From: Desulfovibrio sp. TomC | Lineage (GTDB): Bacteria > Desulfobacterota > Desulfovibrionia > Desulfovibrionales > Desulfovibrionaceae | Assembly (NCBI RefSeq): GCF_000801335.2 | Contig: NZ_JSEH01000008.1 | Span: 1-64,000, forward strand | Direction of reading: 5' to 3' | DNA length: 64,000 nucleotides | Part shown: positions 41,203 through 48,707 of the stretch, one piece after another | Layout: each line of letters opens with the position of its first letter | Numbering within the stretch: position 1 is the first letter of the stretch | Program-made: the position numbers and the translations under genes | The notes under the pieces: generated by a model | Databases searched by the model: none | Seen by the model: only the letters and a program-made list of their open reading frames with translations | What the model was told of the DNA's origin: nothing

Positions 41203-43320
41203 TCAATTCGCCTCAGGGGGCAGCATGGCTGCCATCGCGTCAATATCCTCCACCATCTTGGCGTCGGTCGGCGGAACTTTCAGCCGGGCCAAGGTCAGCA
41301 GCACCCGGCCCTGGCGCTCCCGGCCGGAAGCGATGGCAGTCAGGGCCAGATCGTAGAGATCCTTGACGGACGTGGCCGGACGCATGGGATTGGAGATTTC
41401 CAAAAGCGTGTTGTAGGCGGCGTTCATCTGGTTAAGCCGGACATGGCTGGCGTAGAGGTTGCGCAGCACCGGCTCTCGTTCGCTGGGCATCGCCCGATCC
41501 AACGCTCGTTTTTGCCAGGCAAGGGACTCCTCGAAGCGACCGTTGGCAAACGCCGCCAGTCCCTTGAGGGCGTAACCCATGAACCGATCTGGATACAGGC
41601 GCGTGACGACGTCGGCCTGAATCGTTGCCTGGGCCGGGCTGTCGCCGGCCAAGAAGAGCTTGGCCGCAATGGTGTTGGCCGTCAGCCCCCCGGGATACGA
41701 CTCCAGCAGCCGGCGGCATTCCTCGGCGGCCTTGGTCCGATGTTCCTGATCCATCTGCTCAAAATTGGTGCTTTGCCAGTCTGCATAATCGAGTACCTGC
41801 AAGCGAAATCGCTGAACCAGTTCCGGGTACTTCCCGGCATCGGCGTAAACCACCAGGACATCATCAAAATAGACCTGCTCGAATTGGGGAAACTCCGCGA
41901 TGACCTTTTTAAAGTCCTTGTCGCCAACATGGGCCAGCAGGAATCCGGGGTCGTATTGTCCGATGATGCGGGCCAGCACGTTCTTGTCGCTGAAGGCGGC
42001 ATTGGCGGCATACAGGTCCTTGGTGGCAAAAAGCATGGTCTGCATATCCATGCCGATCTGGTACTTCGGGTAAAGCCGCCATTCCAGATAACCGCCAGGA
42101 TTGGCAATATTGTAGACCCGCCCGCCCGGACCCTGCTCCAACAGAAAATTGCACACGCCCTCGGGCAACCGCGATTTATCGACTGGAAAATACGGGCGAT
42201 GCCCCAGATAGGCGTTGGTACTCCACAGAGTCAGACCGACGCAGACGAGGGAGGCCGCCGCAACAAGCCGCACGTCCCATTGCCGTCGTCTGCGGGCCAC
42301 CCAGACCGCCAGGGCGTCGCCCAGTATCGGCAGGACCAGCACCATGAATTCAAAGGTGAATCGGATCATCATGGGCAGCATGACCAATGCCCCGGCCAGC
42401 AAGACCAGCTGAGCCACCCGCAATTGCCGCAACACGGCCAACCAGATCGCCCCCAACACCGCGCCAACCACCAGGGCGTTGACGGCTGCATCCACCAACC
42501 GGCCGTCCAGGGCCAACTGCAGGCCAAGAAATTTCAGAAGCGGCTGGGGAGCCAACTCCATGACCGACAGTTCGTGAAACGGGGGGCTAAAAAAGGGCTT
42601 GGGCAACAGATCCAGGCCGGCCGGCGTGGCCAGGATGGCGTAGAGGGAAACGATCAGCGGCCAACGCACCGGCCGCAACGGGTTGGGCTTGGTCTTAAAA
42701 AAGAGGCTCTGGCTGAAATATTCGGCCAGATAGGCCCCGAACACCAACAGCAGGACCGGGTATTCCACGCCGTGGATATTGGCCCAGACCACCGTGCAAA
42801 GAGGCAGCAGCCAAGCCAGCTTTGGCCGGTAATTGACGATATAGTGGATGAACAGCACAAACAAATAGGTCACAGCGTGCGGCCGCAGGATCAGGTCCCG
42901 GGGCTGCAGGGCCAGGGCATAGGCACAGGTCAGGACCAACACGGGCAAAAGCGCGTTTGGCCCATCATCCCGGCAGGCCCGGCGCAGGTAGGCCCAAACG
43001 CAGGCAACCGAGGCCAGGAAGATGCAGCCGCGCAGGGCGACCAGGGCCGGATAGCCGGCCAGGGAATACAGGCCGTGGACCAGAAGCTGGTAGAGCCAAT
43101 AATAATCCAGCCAGGTCTTTTCAGCCTGGATGTAGGAAAAAAACGGTTCGGTCGGCAGGTGCAGATGCTCGGCGATGTAGGCCCCGCCGGTGAGGTGATA
43201 CCAGAGATCGAAATCCAGAGCGGCGATAGGCCAACGCCCCCAGAGGACGCCCAGACCGAGAAAGAGGAGTACGAACGGAAGGTACGGCCACGTCCTGGTC
43301 AGGCGCGGGAACTGTCGCAT
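41203..43320 (-). CDS. Polytopic membrane protein with C-terminal repeat region, GT-C/oligosaccharyltransferase-like
   Basis: The 705-aa protein has about 11 membrane segments over residues 1-400. The first periplasmic loop holds ALDFDLWYHLTGGAYI, with acidic residues like those of GT-C enzymes. The C-terminal 300 residues are soluble and helical with EESLAWQKRALDRAMPSERE and related pairs that look like TPR units. The arrangement (GT-C membrane core plus TPR-like tail) resembles protein O-glycosylation ligases in Gram-negative pilus systems. No WWDWG-type signature of oligosaccharyltransferases is seen, so the substrate and class are inferred only. It follows the second pilin gene after 67 bp. 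Confidence 0.72.
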   Translation of the reverse strand: MRQFPRLTRTWPYLPFVLLFLGLGVLWGRWPIAALDFDLWYHLTGGAYIAEHLHLPTEPFFSYIQAEKTWLDYYWLYQLLVHGLYSLAGYPALVALRGCIFLASVACVWAYLRRACRDDGPNALLPVLVLTCAYALALQPRDLILRPHAVTYLFVLFIHYIVNYRPKLAWLLPLCTVVWANIHGVEYPVLLLVFGAYLAEYFSQSLFFKTKPNPLRPVRWPLIVSLYAILATPAGLDLLPKPFFSPPFHELSVMELAPQPLLKFLGLQLALDGRLVDAAVNALVVGAVLGAIWLAVLRQLRVAQLVLLAGALVMLPMMIRFTFEFMVLVLPILGDALAVWVARRRRQWDVRLVAAASLVCVGLTLWSTNAYLGHRPYFPVDKSRLPEGVCNFLLEQGPGGRVYNIANPGGYLEWRLYPKYQIGMDMQTMLFATKDLYAANAAFSDKNVLARIIGQYDPGFLLAHVGDKDFKKVIAEFPQFEQVYFDDVLVVYADAGKYPELVQRFRLQVLDYADWQSTNFEQMDQEHRTKAAEECRRLLESYPGGLTANTIAAKLFLAGDSPAQATIQADVVTRLYPDRFMGYALKGLAAFANGRFEESLAWQKRALDRAMPSEREPVLRNLYASHVRLNQMNAAYNTLLEISNPMRPATSVKDLYDLALTAIASGRERQGRVLLTLARLKVPPTDAKMVEDIDAMAAMLPPEAN

Positions 43321-43387
43321 GGAGCCTCACGAAACGTATTTAAAATGCGGGCGGCACCGGTAGACCGCTGCGGGCTCTTTCCTACGA

Positions 43388-43786
43388 TCAGGAACCGCCA
43401 GCCAGGGGGCTCTCCCAGTTTCCAGAGACCTGGACGCCATCAATGGAAGCGTTGATGGACACCGTGCCATCAAGACTCCCAGCACAGGATAAATTCGCAA
43501 TTGTCGTGGAATCATTGGCAATAACAATATTGCAGGTCCCCTGACTCAGGACGTCCAGAGACAAGCCGGCCACAGTTCTGCGGGCAAAATCCAGGGAGAG
43601 TTGGGCCTGGGCAGCGGCCAACAGATTCTCCGCCCCCTGCTTCCGACTTTCTGCTTGCAGCGATTGATACATCGGGATCGCTGCTACGGCCAGGATTCCC
43701 AGCAGGACAAGTACCGCGATGATTTCAATAAGGGTGAAACCTTGGGCGGGGTGACGCAACGGCTGTCTGGATGCGTGTGTCTGCAT
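43388..43786 (-). CDS. Type IV pilin, second copy (MshA/MshB-like)
   Basis: The 132-aa protein has a 16-residue leader (ending HPAQG), then FTLIEIIAVLVLLGILAVAAIPMYQSL, a textbook type IV pilin start with Glu at position 5. Two Cys residues (GTCNIVI, LSCAGS) may form a disulfide, as in major pilins. NASIDGVQVSGNW ends the fold, and the ending resembles the first pilin (both have GYW/GNW-P). It follows the first pilin after a hairpin and has a weak ribosome binding site, so it is likely made in lower amounts. Confidence 0.92.
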   Translation of the reverse strand: MQTHASRQPLRHPAQGFTLIEIIAVLVLLGILAVAAIPMYQSLQAESRKQGAENLLAAAQAQLSLDFARRTVAGLSLDVLSQGTCNIVIANDSTTIANLSCAGSLDGTVSINASIDGVQVSGNWESPLAGGS

Positions 43787-43800
43787 TAGGTACCAAGCGA

Positions 43801-43834
43801 AAGCGGCGGCGCGGGGGAGAGCGCCGCCGCTTTA
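43801..43834 (-). promoter_or_regulatory. Intercistronic hairpin after the first pilin (attenuator or mRNA-stabilising)
   Basis: A perfect 13-bp stem (43801-43813 with 43822-43834) with an 8-nt loop lies 9 bp after the first pilin stop codon and 15 bp before the next start. No T-run follows on the minus strand, so it is more likely a partial stop or a block to 3' exonucleases than a full terminator. Confidence 0.7.
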
Positions 43835-43842
43835 TAATCAGG

Positions 43843-44220
43843 CTAGTTGCCGTCCGGATTGTTCCAGTAACCAGTGGCGGTTTGGGGGCCCACGTTGGCA
43901 GTGATGGTCACGGCGTTGGTCCCCGTGCAGTTGAGGTTGGCGACAACACCGCCCGCGTTGGAGACGACGACCTTGGCGCATTCCGTGCCCGTGGCAAACG
44001 CATACGACGTATTGAGTTTGGAGTTGGCATACCCAAGGCTCAACTGAGACTGGGCCGAAGAGATCAGTCCTCTGGCAGCCTGCATCCGGGCCTGATCCTG
44101 CATGTCGAAATACTTGGGCACGGCCACCACGGCCAGGATGCCGAGGATGACCAGGACGGCGATGATTTCAATAAGGGTGAAACCTTTCTGCTCTCTTTTG
44201 CGATCACGGGGCTTTAGCAT
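43843..44220 (-). CDS. Type IV major pilin candidate (MshA-like)
   Basis: The 125-aa protein has a 13-residue leader (MLKPRDRKREQKG) cleaved before FTLIEIIAVLVILGILAVVAVPKYFDMQDQARMQAA. The globular half has two Cys (TECAKVV, LNCTGT), probably a disulfide loop, and ends in TGYWNNPDGN. The size is small for type IVa pilins but close to MSHA-type and type IVb-like pilins. A strong ribosome binding site (GGAGGAAAACGGAA before ATG) and the sigma-54-like promoter directly upstream indicate the highest expression of the locus. This is the best candidate for the main fibre subunit. Confidence 0.93.
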   Translation of the reverse strand: MLKPRDRKREQKGFTLIEIIAVLVILGILAVVAVPKYFDMQDQARMQAARGLISSAQSQLSLGYANSKLNTSYAFATGTECAKVVVSNAGGVVANLNCTGTNAVTITANVGPQTATGYWNNPDGN

Positions 44221-44273
44221 TTCCGTTTTCCTCCGATGGGTTTAGGCCGTTGCGGGCGGCGCTTCATTTCCCT

Positions 44274-44289
44274 AGCAAGAACCGTGTCA
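44274..44289 (-). promoter_or_regulatory. Sigma-54 (RpoN) promoter candidate for the pilin operon
   Basis: On the minus strand TGACACGGTTCTTGCT fits the consensus TGGCACG-N4-TTGCW except for one base of the -24 GG pair (GA). The -12 TTGCT is perfect. The start of transcription would lie about 43 bp before the pilin ATG. The neighbouring gene encodes a sigma-54 activator. Confidence 0.6.
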
Positions 44290-44326
44290 CCATTTCAAGG
44301 CGGTTCGAAACGACCTGTCTGCACGC

Positions 44327-44350
44327 CCTGCGAGGCATGCGTAACGCAGG
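44327..44350. promoter_or_regulatory. Inverted repeat upstream of the pilin promoter, possible activator site
   Basis: CCTGCG and CGCAGG are separated by 12 bp, 38 bp upstream of the -24 element. The position fits an upstream activating sequence for a sigma-54 activator, but only one copy is seen. Confidence 0.35.
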
Positions 44351-44419
44351 CTGTCTGCCGTTGCGCCCAATGTCCTCCATTTTTTGAAGCCTTGTCCATC
44401 AAAATTTGGAGAACACCGC

Positions 44420-45718
44420 TTAGCCGTTGTCCCGAAAGGCTTCCGGGGCGATGCCGTGCTTTTTCACCCGGTGCCACAGGCTGCGCTCCTTGATGCCAAG
44501 CAGCGCGGCTGCCCGGGACTGCACGCCGCCGGTGCGCGACAGCGCCGCCTCAATCAGCGACCGCTCATAGGCCGCCAGCCGGCTGTCGAGATCCGTGGCT
44601 TCGTCGGCATCGCCAGCCGTTGCCGCCCCCGCGTCAGACAAGCCGGGCAGATGCCGCGGCAGCACAGCGTCGCCGCCGGCCAGCACCGAGGCCCGCTCCA
44701 GCGTGTTTTTAAGCTCCCGAACATTGCCCGGCCAGCCATAGGCCAAAAGTCGCTGCAACGCCTCCAGGGAAAGCGTGGCTCCCGGGCGCAGGGCTTCCAG
44801 AAATCGTCCGGCCAAGAGGGGAATATCCTCCCGGCGCTCCCGCAAAGGCGGCAACTGGAGAGGAAAAACGTTGAGCCGGTGGTAGAGGTCCTCACGAAAA
44901 GTTCCCTGCCGGATCATGGCGGCCAGATCTCGATGGGTGGCGGCCACCACCCGGACATCGACAACCACCGGGGTGATGCCCCCCACCCGCTCGAACTGGC
45001 GCGCTTCCAAGGCCCGTAGAATTTTGGCCTGGGTTTCCAACGGCATATCGCCGATTTCGTCCAGAAACAGCGTCCCGCCGGCCGCCTGCTCGAACTTGCC
45101 GATCTTGCGGGCCACAGCGCCGGTAAATGCCCCTCTTTCATGGCCAAACAATTCGCTTTCCAGCAACCCCGAGGCAATGGCGGCGCAATTGACTGCCACG
45201 AACGGCCCGCCGGCCCGGGGACTTTTCTCATGCAGGCTGCGGGCGGCCAACTCCTTGCCCGTGCCGGATTCGCCAAGCAGCAGGACAGTCGCATCCGAGG
45301 CCGATACCTTGAGAATCTGGGAGAAAAGACCCCGCATCACCCGGCTCTCGCCCACCATGTTCGGGAAAAGGGTCCGGGCGTCCAGTGTTCCCAATACCTC
45401 GGCCATCTGCTCGGCCACAAGGCCCAGTCGGTCGAAATCCCCCATGGGCCGCCGCTGGTGCGGGGCGGGAAAGGGGATGGCCGGGACCGTGGAACGCAGC
45501 AAGCGACGGATGGGGCGCAAGGCAGCCAAGACAAAGACCAGCGAGGTGCCGGCCACGGCCACACCAGCCGAAATTGCCGCCAGGAATTTGAAAGTATGCG
45601 GAAATATACCAGGGAAAAGCTGCGGCAGATACCCGGCGCACAAGACTGCCAGGACGGCAACGCCGCCCAGAATCACGGGTACGAGCACCGCCACACTCAC
45701 GTCGAACCATTGTCGCAT
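44420..45718 (-). CDS. Membrane-anchored sigma-54-dependent transcription activator
   Basis: The 432-aa protein starts with two membrane segments ([24 protein letters not shown] and [19 protein letters not shown]), then a short linker. The AAA+ domain has [18 protein letters not shown] (Walker A), [17 protein letters not shown] (GAFTGA, the sigma-54 contact loop), [19 protein letters not shown] (Walker B) and [16 protein letters not shown] (sensor II). A Fis-type helix-turn-helix ([25 protein letters not shown]) ends it. There is no receiver, PAS or GAF input domain; the membrane part takes its place. It sits between the pilC-like gene (18-bp gap) and the pilin genes, whose promoter it likely activates. 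GGAAGGACC precedes the ATG. Confidence 0.93.
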   Translation of the reverse strand: MRQWFDVSVAVLVPVILGGVAVLAVLCAGYLPQLFPGIFPHTFKFLAAISAGVAVAGTSLVFVLAALRPIRRLLRSTVPAIPFPAPHQRRPMGDFDRLGLVAEQMAEVLGTLDARTLFPNMVGESRVMRGLFSQILKVSASDATVLLLGESGTGKELAARSLHEKSPRAGGPFVAVNCAAIASGLLESELFGHERGAFTGAVARKIGKFEQAAGGTLFLDEIGDMPLETQAKILRALEARQFERVGGITPVVVDVRVVAATHRDLAAMIRQGTFREDLYHRLNVFPLQLPPLRERREDIPLLAGRFLEALRPGATLSLEALQRLLAYGWPGNVRELKNTLERASVLAGGDAVLPRHLPGLSDAGAATAGDADEATDLDSRLAAYERSLIEAALSRTGGVQSRAAALLGIKERSLWHRVKKHGIAPEAFRDNG

Positions 45719-45736
45719 GGTCCTTCCCAGGATGGT

Positions 45737-46963
45737 TTACCGTTTGAATGCCACCTGCGACATATCCCACATAGGCAAAAAGATGGCCATGGCGAAAAAG
45801 CCTACCACGCCGGCCAGACCGACGATAAGCACCGGCCCCAGGGCGTCAGACAGCCGTTTGACGGCGTAGGCCACTTCGGTGTCATAATGTGCGCTTATCG
45901 CCGAGAGCATCTCGTCGAGATTGCCCGACTCCTCGCCAACAGCCACCATGGTCACCACCATAGGGGTGAAATACTTGGCCCGCGACAACGGACCGGCCAA
46001 CCCCTGGCCGGAACGGATCATCTCCTGGATTCGCCGGAATTCACTGGCGATGGCGGCATTGCCGATGGTGCCGACCAGAATGTCAATGGTGGTGAGTACC
46101 GGCACGCCGCTGGCCTGCAGGATGGAAAAGATGGAGGCGAACCGCGACATGGCCGCCTTGCGCAGCAACATGCCAATGATCGGGATATGCAGAAAAAACG
46201 CATCCCGGGTCACCTTGCCGTGTTCCGTTCGAAACCATAGATACAGGGACACGACGACGAGAAACAGGCTGCCAAAGGTGATAAACCCGTATTTGTCGAT
46301 GACATCGTGCAAAAGGAGCGCCATACGGGTCGGCCAGGGCAGTTCGATCTTGGCGCTGGCAAAGATGCCGGCGAAGGTCGGTACGACGAATTTGAGCAGA
46401 AAGAAAAAAGCGCCGCCCAAGGCAATGACCACGGTGATGGGATATTGCAGGGCGGACTTGATGTCGGTACGCACCTGATGTTCATGGGAAACAATGTAGA
46501 TGAGACGATCCAGCACGGCCGGCAAGGCGCCGGCGGCTTCGCCGGCCCGGACCATGCTGATGTAGAGTTCGCTGAACACGCCTTTCTGGGCGGCCAGGGC
46601 GTCGGAAATGGTCGCGCCTTTTTTGACCGCGTCGGCCATATTGGCGCAGACCTTGCGCAGTCGGGGGTTTTCCGACTGCTGCTCAAGCACCTTGAGGATT
46701 TCCAGCATCGACAGGCCGGCCCCAAGCATGGTCTTGAACTGCTTGGTAAAAAGAATCAATTCCTGGGCGCTGACCCGGGACAGCATGGCCTCGAGATTTT
46801 CGCCAAAGCCTCCGGCCGATCCACCGACGCCCTTTTGCACGGCCACGGGAATATAGCCCATGCCCGACAGGCGTGCCTTGACCGCATCGGTGCTGTCAGC
46901 TTCCAGCACGCCCTTGACCGTGTTCCCGGACTCGTTGATGGCCTCGTAGGCGTATTGCGGCAC
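45737..46963 (-). CDS. Inner-membrane platform protein, PilC/GspF/MshG
   Basis: The 408-aa protein has the duplicated GspF domain: first half GFGENLEAMLSRVSAQELILFTKQFKTMLGAGLSMLEIL, second half AMSRFASIFSILQASGVPVLTTIDIL, with three membrane helices (ITVVIALGGAFFFLLKFVVP, the LFLVVVSLYLWF region, and ILVGLAGVVGFFAMAIF at the end). It forms the base through which the PilB-type ATPase drives pilin insertion. The start GTG at 46963 lies 18 bp after the ATPase gene. Confidence 0.95.
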   Translation of the reverse strand: MPQYAYEAINESGNTVKGVLEADSTDAVKARLSGMGYIPVAVQKGVGGSAGGFGENLEAMLSRVSAQELILFTKQFKTMLGAGLSMLEILKVLEQQSENPRLRKVCANMADAVKKGATISDALAAQKGVFSELYISMVRAGEAAGALPAVLDRLIYIVSHEHQVRTDIKSALQYPITVVIALGGAFFFLLKFVVPTFAGIFASAKIELPWPTRMALLLHDVIDKYGFITFGSLFLVVVSLYLWFRTEHGKVTRDAFFLHIPIIGMLLRKAAMSRFASIFSILQASGVPVLTTIDILVGTIGNAAIASEFRRIQEMIRSGQGLAGPLSRAKYFTPMVVTMVAVGEESGNLDEMLSAISAHYDTEVAYAVKRLSDALGPVLIVGLAGVVGFFAMAIFLPMWDMSQVAFKR

Positions 46964-46983
46964 CGTCTCCGTCCTTTATTCCA

Positions 46984-48693
46984 TCAGACCAGGACCGCCG
47001 AGGAGGCTTCCTCAAAGGTGGTCTTGCCTTCCAGGATCTTCAATCGCGCGTCGTCCTGCAACAGCTTCAGGCGGCCCGAATCCGCCGCAAACCGGGTGAT
47101 CTCCCGGGACGTTGCCCGCTTGGCCACCATCTCCTGGATCTCCTCGTCGATGACCAGGATCTCAAAGAGGCCAAGACGCCCCTTGAAGCCGGAGTCGCCG
47201 CACAGATAGCACCCCCGGCCACGCATGAATACGGCGTCGGCGGTATTTTCCAGATTCCAGAAACGCAAGACCTCCGGACGCGGCGTGTAGGGTTCGGCGC
47301 AGTTGGGGCATATCCGGCGCACCAGACGCTGGGCAATGGAAACCATGAGGGTGGAGGACACGAGAAACGGTTCGATGCCCATGTCCATCAGCCGCATGAC
47401 CGCGCCGGCGGCATCGTTGGTGTGGACCGTGGAGAGCACCTTGTGGCCGGTCAGGGCCGCCTGGGTGGCGATGGCCGCCGTTTCGGCGTCGCGGATTTCG
47501 CCGACCAGCACCACGTCGGGGTCCTGGCGCAGGGTGGAACGCAGGGCGCTGGCGAAGGTCATGCCGGCCTTGCGGTTAAGCTGCACCTGGCGCACCCCTT
47601 CCATCCGGTATTCCACCGGATCTTCCAGAGTGATGACGTTGATGTCCGGGCGGCTTATTTCCCGCAGCAGGGCAAAAAGCGTGGTGGATTTGCCCGACCC
47701 CGTAGGCCCGGTGGACAAAAAAAGACCGTAGGGCTTGTCCACCACCAGCCGGACCTTGGCCAGATCGTCGGCGGAAAGCCCAAGATCGGACAGGGCCAGG
47801 CCCCCGCCGCTCATGTCGAGCAGACGCAGGACCAGGTTTTCGCCGTAGATGGTGGGCAGGGTCGAGACGCGGATGTTGATTTCCTTGCGGTCGATGGCCA
47901 CGGAAAACCGGCCGTCCTGGGGAATGCGGCTCACCGAGATATCGAGGTTCCCAAGGATCTTGATGCGGGAAATAATCGGCAGGATCATGGGCTTGGGCGG
48001 CGACGGCACGGCTTTGAGCTTGCCGTCGATGCGCATCCGGATCTGCACCTGATCGCGTTCGGGGCTGATGTGGACGTCGCTGGCCCCTTCGCGCACGGCC
48101 TGGGACAGCAGCGAATTGACGAAACGCACCACCGGGGCTTCGCCAGCCATGTCCTCCAGGGAACTCAGCTGCATTTCCTCGGAAGCCCGGGGGGCCGCCG
48201 GTTCGTCGCCGTCGCGCATGGACTCGATGCTGTCGAGCACGCCTTCGCTGCCAAGGCCCATGCCATAGACGGAACTGGTCAGGTACCCAAGCTCCCGCTC
48301 GGTGCAGATGACCGGCTCCACCTCGCAGTTTTTATAGATCTCGATATCTTCGATGGTGGTGATGTCCAGGGGATCGGGCATGGCCACGCGGATCAGGTTG
48401 CCGACCTTGGACAAGGGCACGAGCTTGGCCCGCAGGGCCATCTCGGCCGGCAACAGCTCGGCCAGACTGGAGGTCACGGGATAGCGTTCCGGGGTGTACT
48501 TGGCCAGCCCCGTCTGTCGGCTGATGAGGTCGACGATGTCGGCTTCCTTGACAATGCCGTCCCGCACGAGCTGCTGGCCAAGGCGCAGACCGCTGCGTTT
48601 GCCGGCGGCCAGGCCCTGGCGCAACTGATCGTCAGAGATAAGGCCGGCAGCGACAAGCATCTCGCCCAGGCGCAAACGTTTTCTCGGGTCCAT
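46984..48693 (-). CDS. Assembly ATPase, PilB/GspE/MshE type
   Basis: The 569-aa protein has an N-terminal MshEN-like domain (RLGEMLVAAGLISDDQLRQGL, then GLRLGQQLVRDGIVKEADIVDLI), an N2 domain with ASDVHISPERD, Walker A STGPTGSGKSTTLFALL, Asp box LEDPVEYRM, Walker B VVLVGEIRDAETA, His box LSTVHTNDAAGAV, and a four-Cys zinc site (CPNC, CYLC). These identify the assembly motor of a type IV pilus or type II secretion system; the position among PilM-N-O-P, MshM-like and PilC-like genes says pilus. MshEN domains bind cyclic-di-GMP in several proteins; here the RLGEML and RLGQQL motifs fit that function (inference). The ATG at 48693 lies 14 bp after the upstream stop. Confidence 0.95.
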   Translation of the reverse strand: MDPRKRLRLGEMLVAAGLISDDQLRQGLAAGKRSGLRLGQQLVRDGIVKEADIVDLISRQTGLAKYTPERYPVTSSLAELLPAEMALRAKLVPLSKVGNLIRVAMPDPLDITTIEDIEIYKNCEVEPVICTERELGYLTSSVYGMGLGSEGVLDSIESMRDGDEPAAPRASEEMQLSSLEDMAGEAPVVRFVNSLLSQAVREGASDVHISPERDQVQIRMRIDGKLKAVPSPPKPMILPIISRIKILGNLDISVSRIPQDGRFSVAIDRKEINIRVSTLPTIYGENLVLRLLDMSGGGLALSDLGLSADDLAKVRLVVDKPYGLFLSTGPTGSGKSTTLFALLREISRPDINVITLEDPVEYRMEGVRQVQLNRKAGMTFASALRSTLRQDPDVVLVGEIRDAETAAIATQAALTGHKVLSTVHTNDAAGAVMRLMDMGIEPFLVSSTLMVSIAQRLVRRICPNCAEPYTPRPEVLRFWNLENTADAVFMRGRGCYLCGDSGFKGRLGLFEILVIDEEIQEMVAKRATSREITRFAADSGRLKLLQDDARLKILEGKTTFEEASSAVLV

Positions 48694-48707
48694 GATCGTG
48701 ACGTCCT

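Noticed and set aside
41443-43455. Long plus-strand frame opposite the 705-aa membrane protein
   Set aside because: Gln/His/Gly-rich shadow of the reverse coding strand; the minus strand has regular membrane segments.
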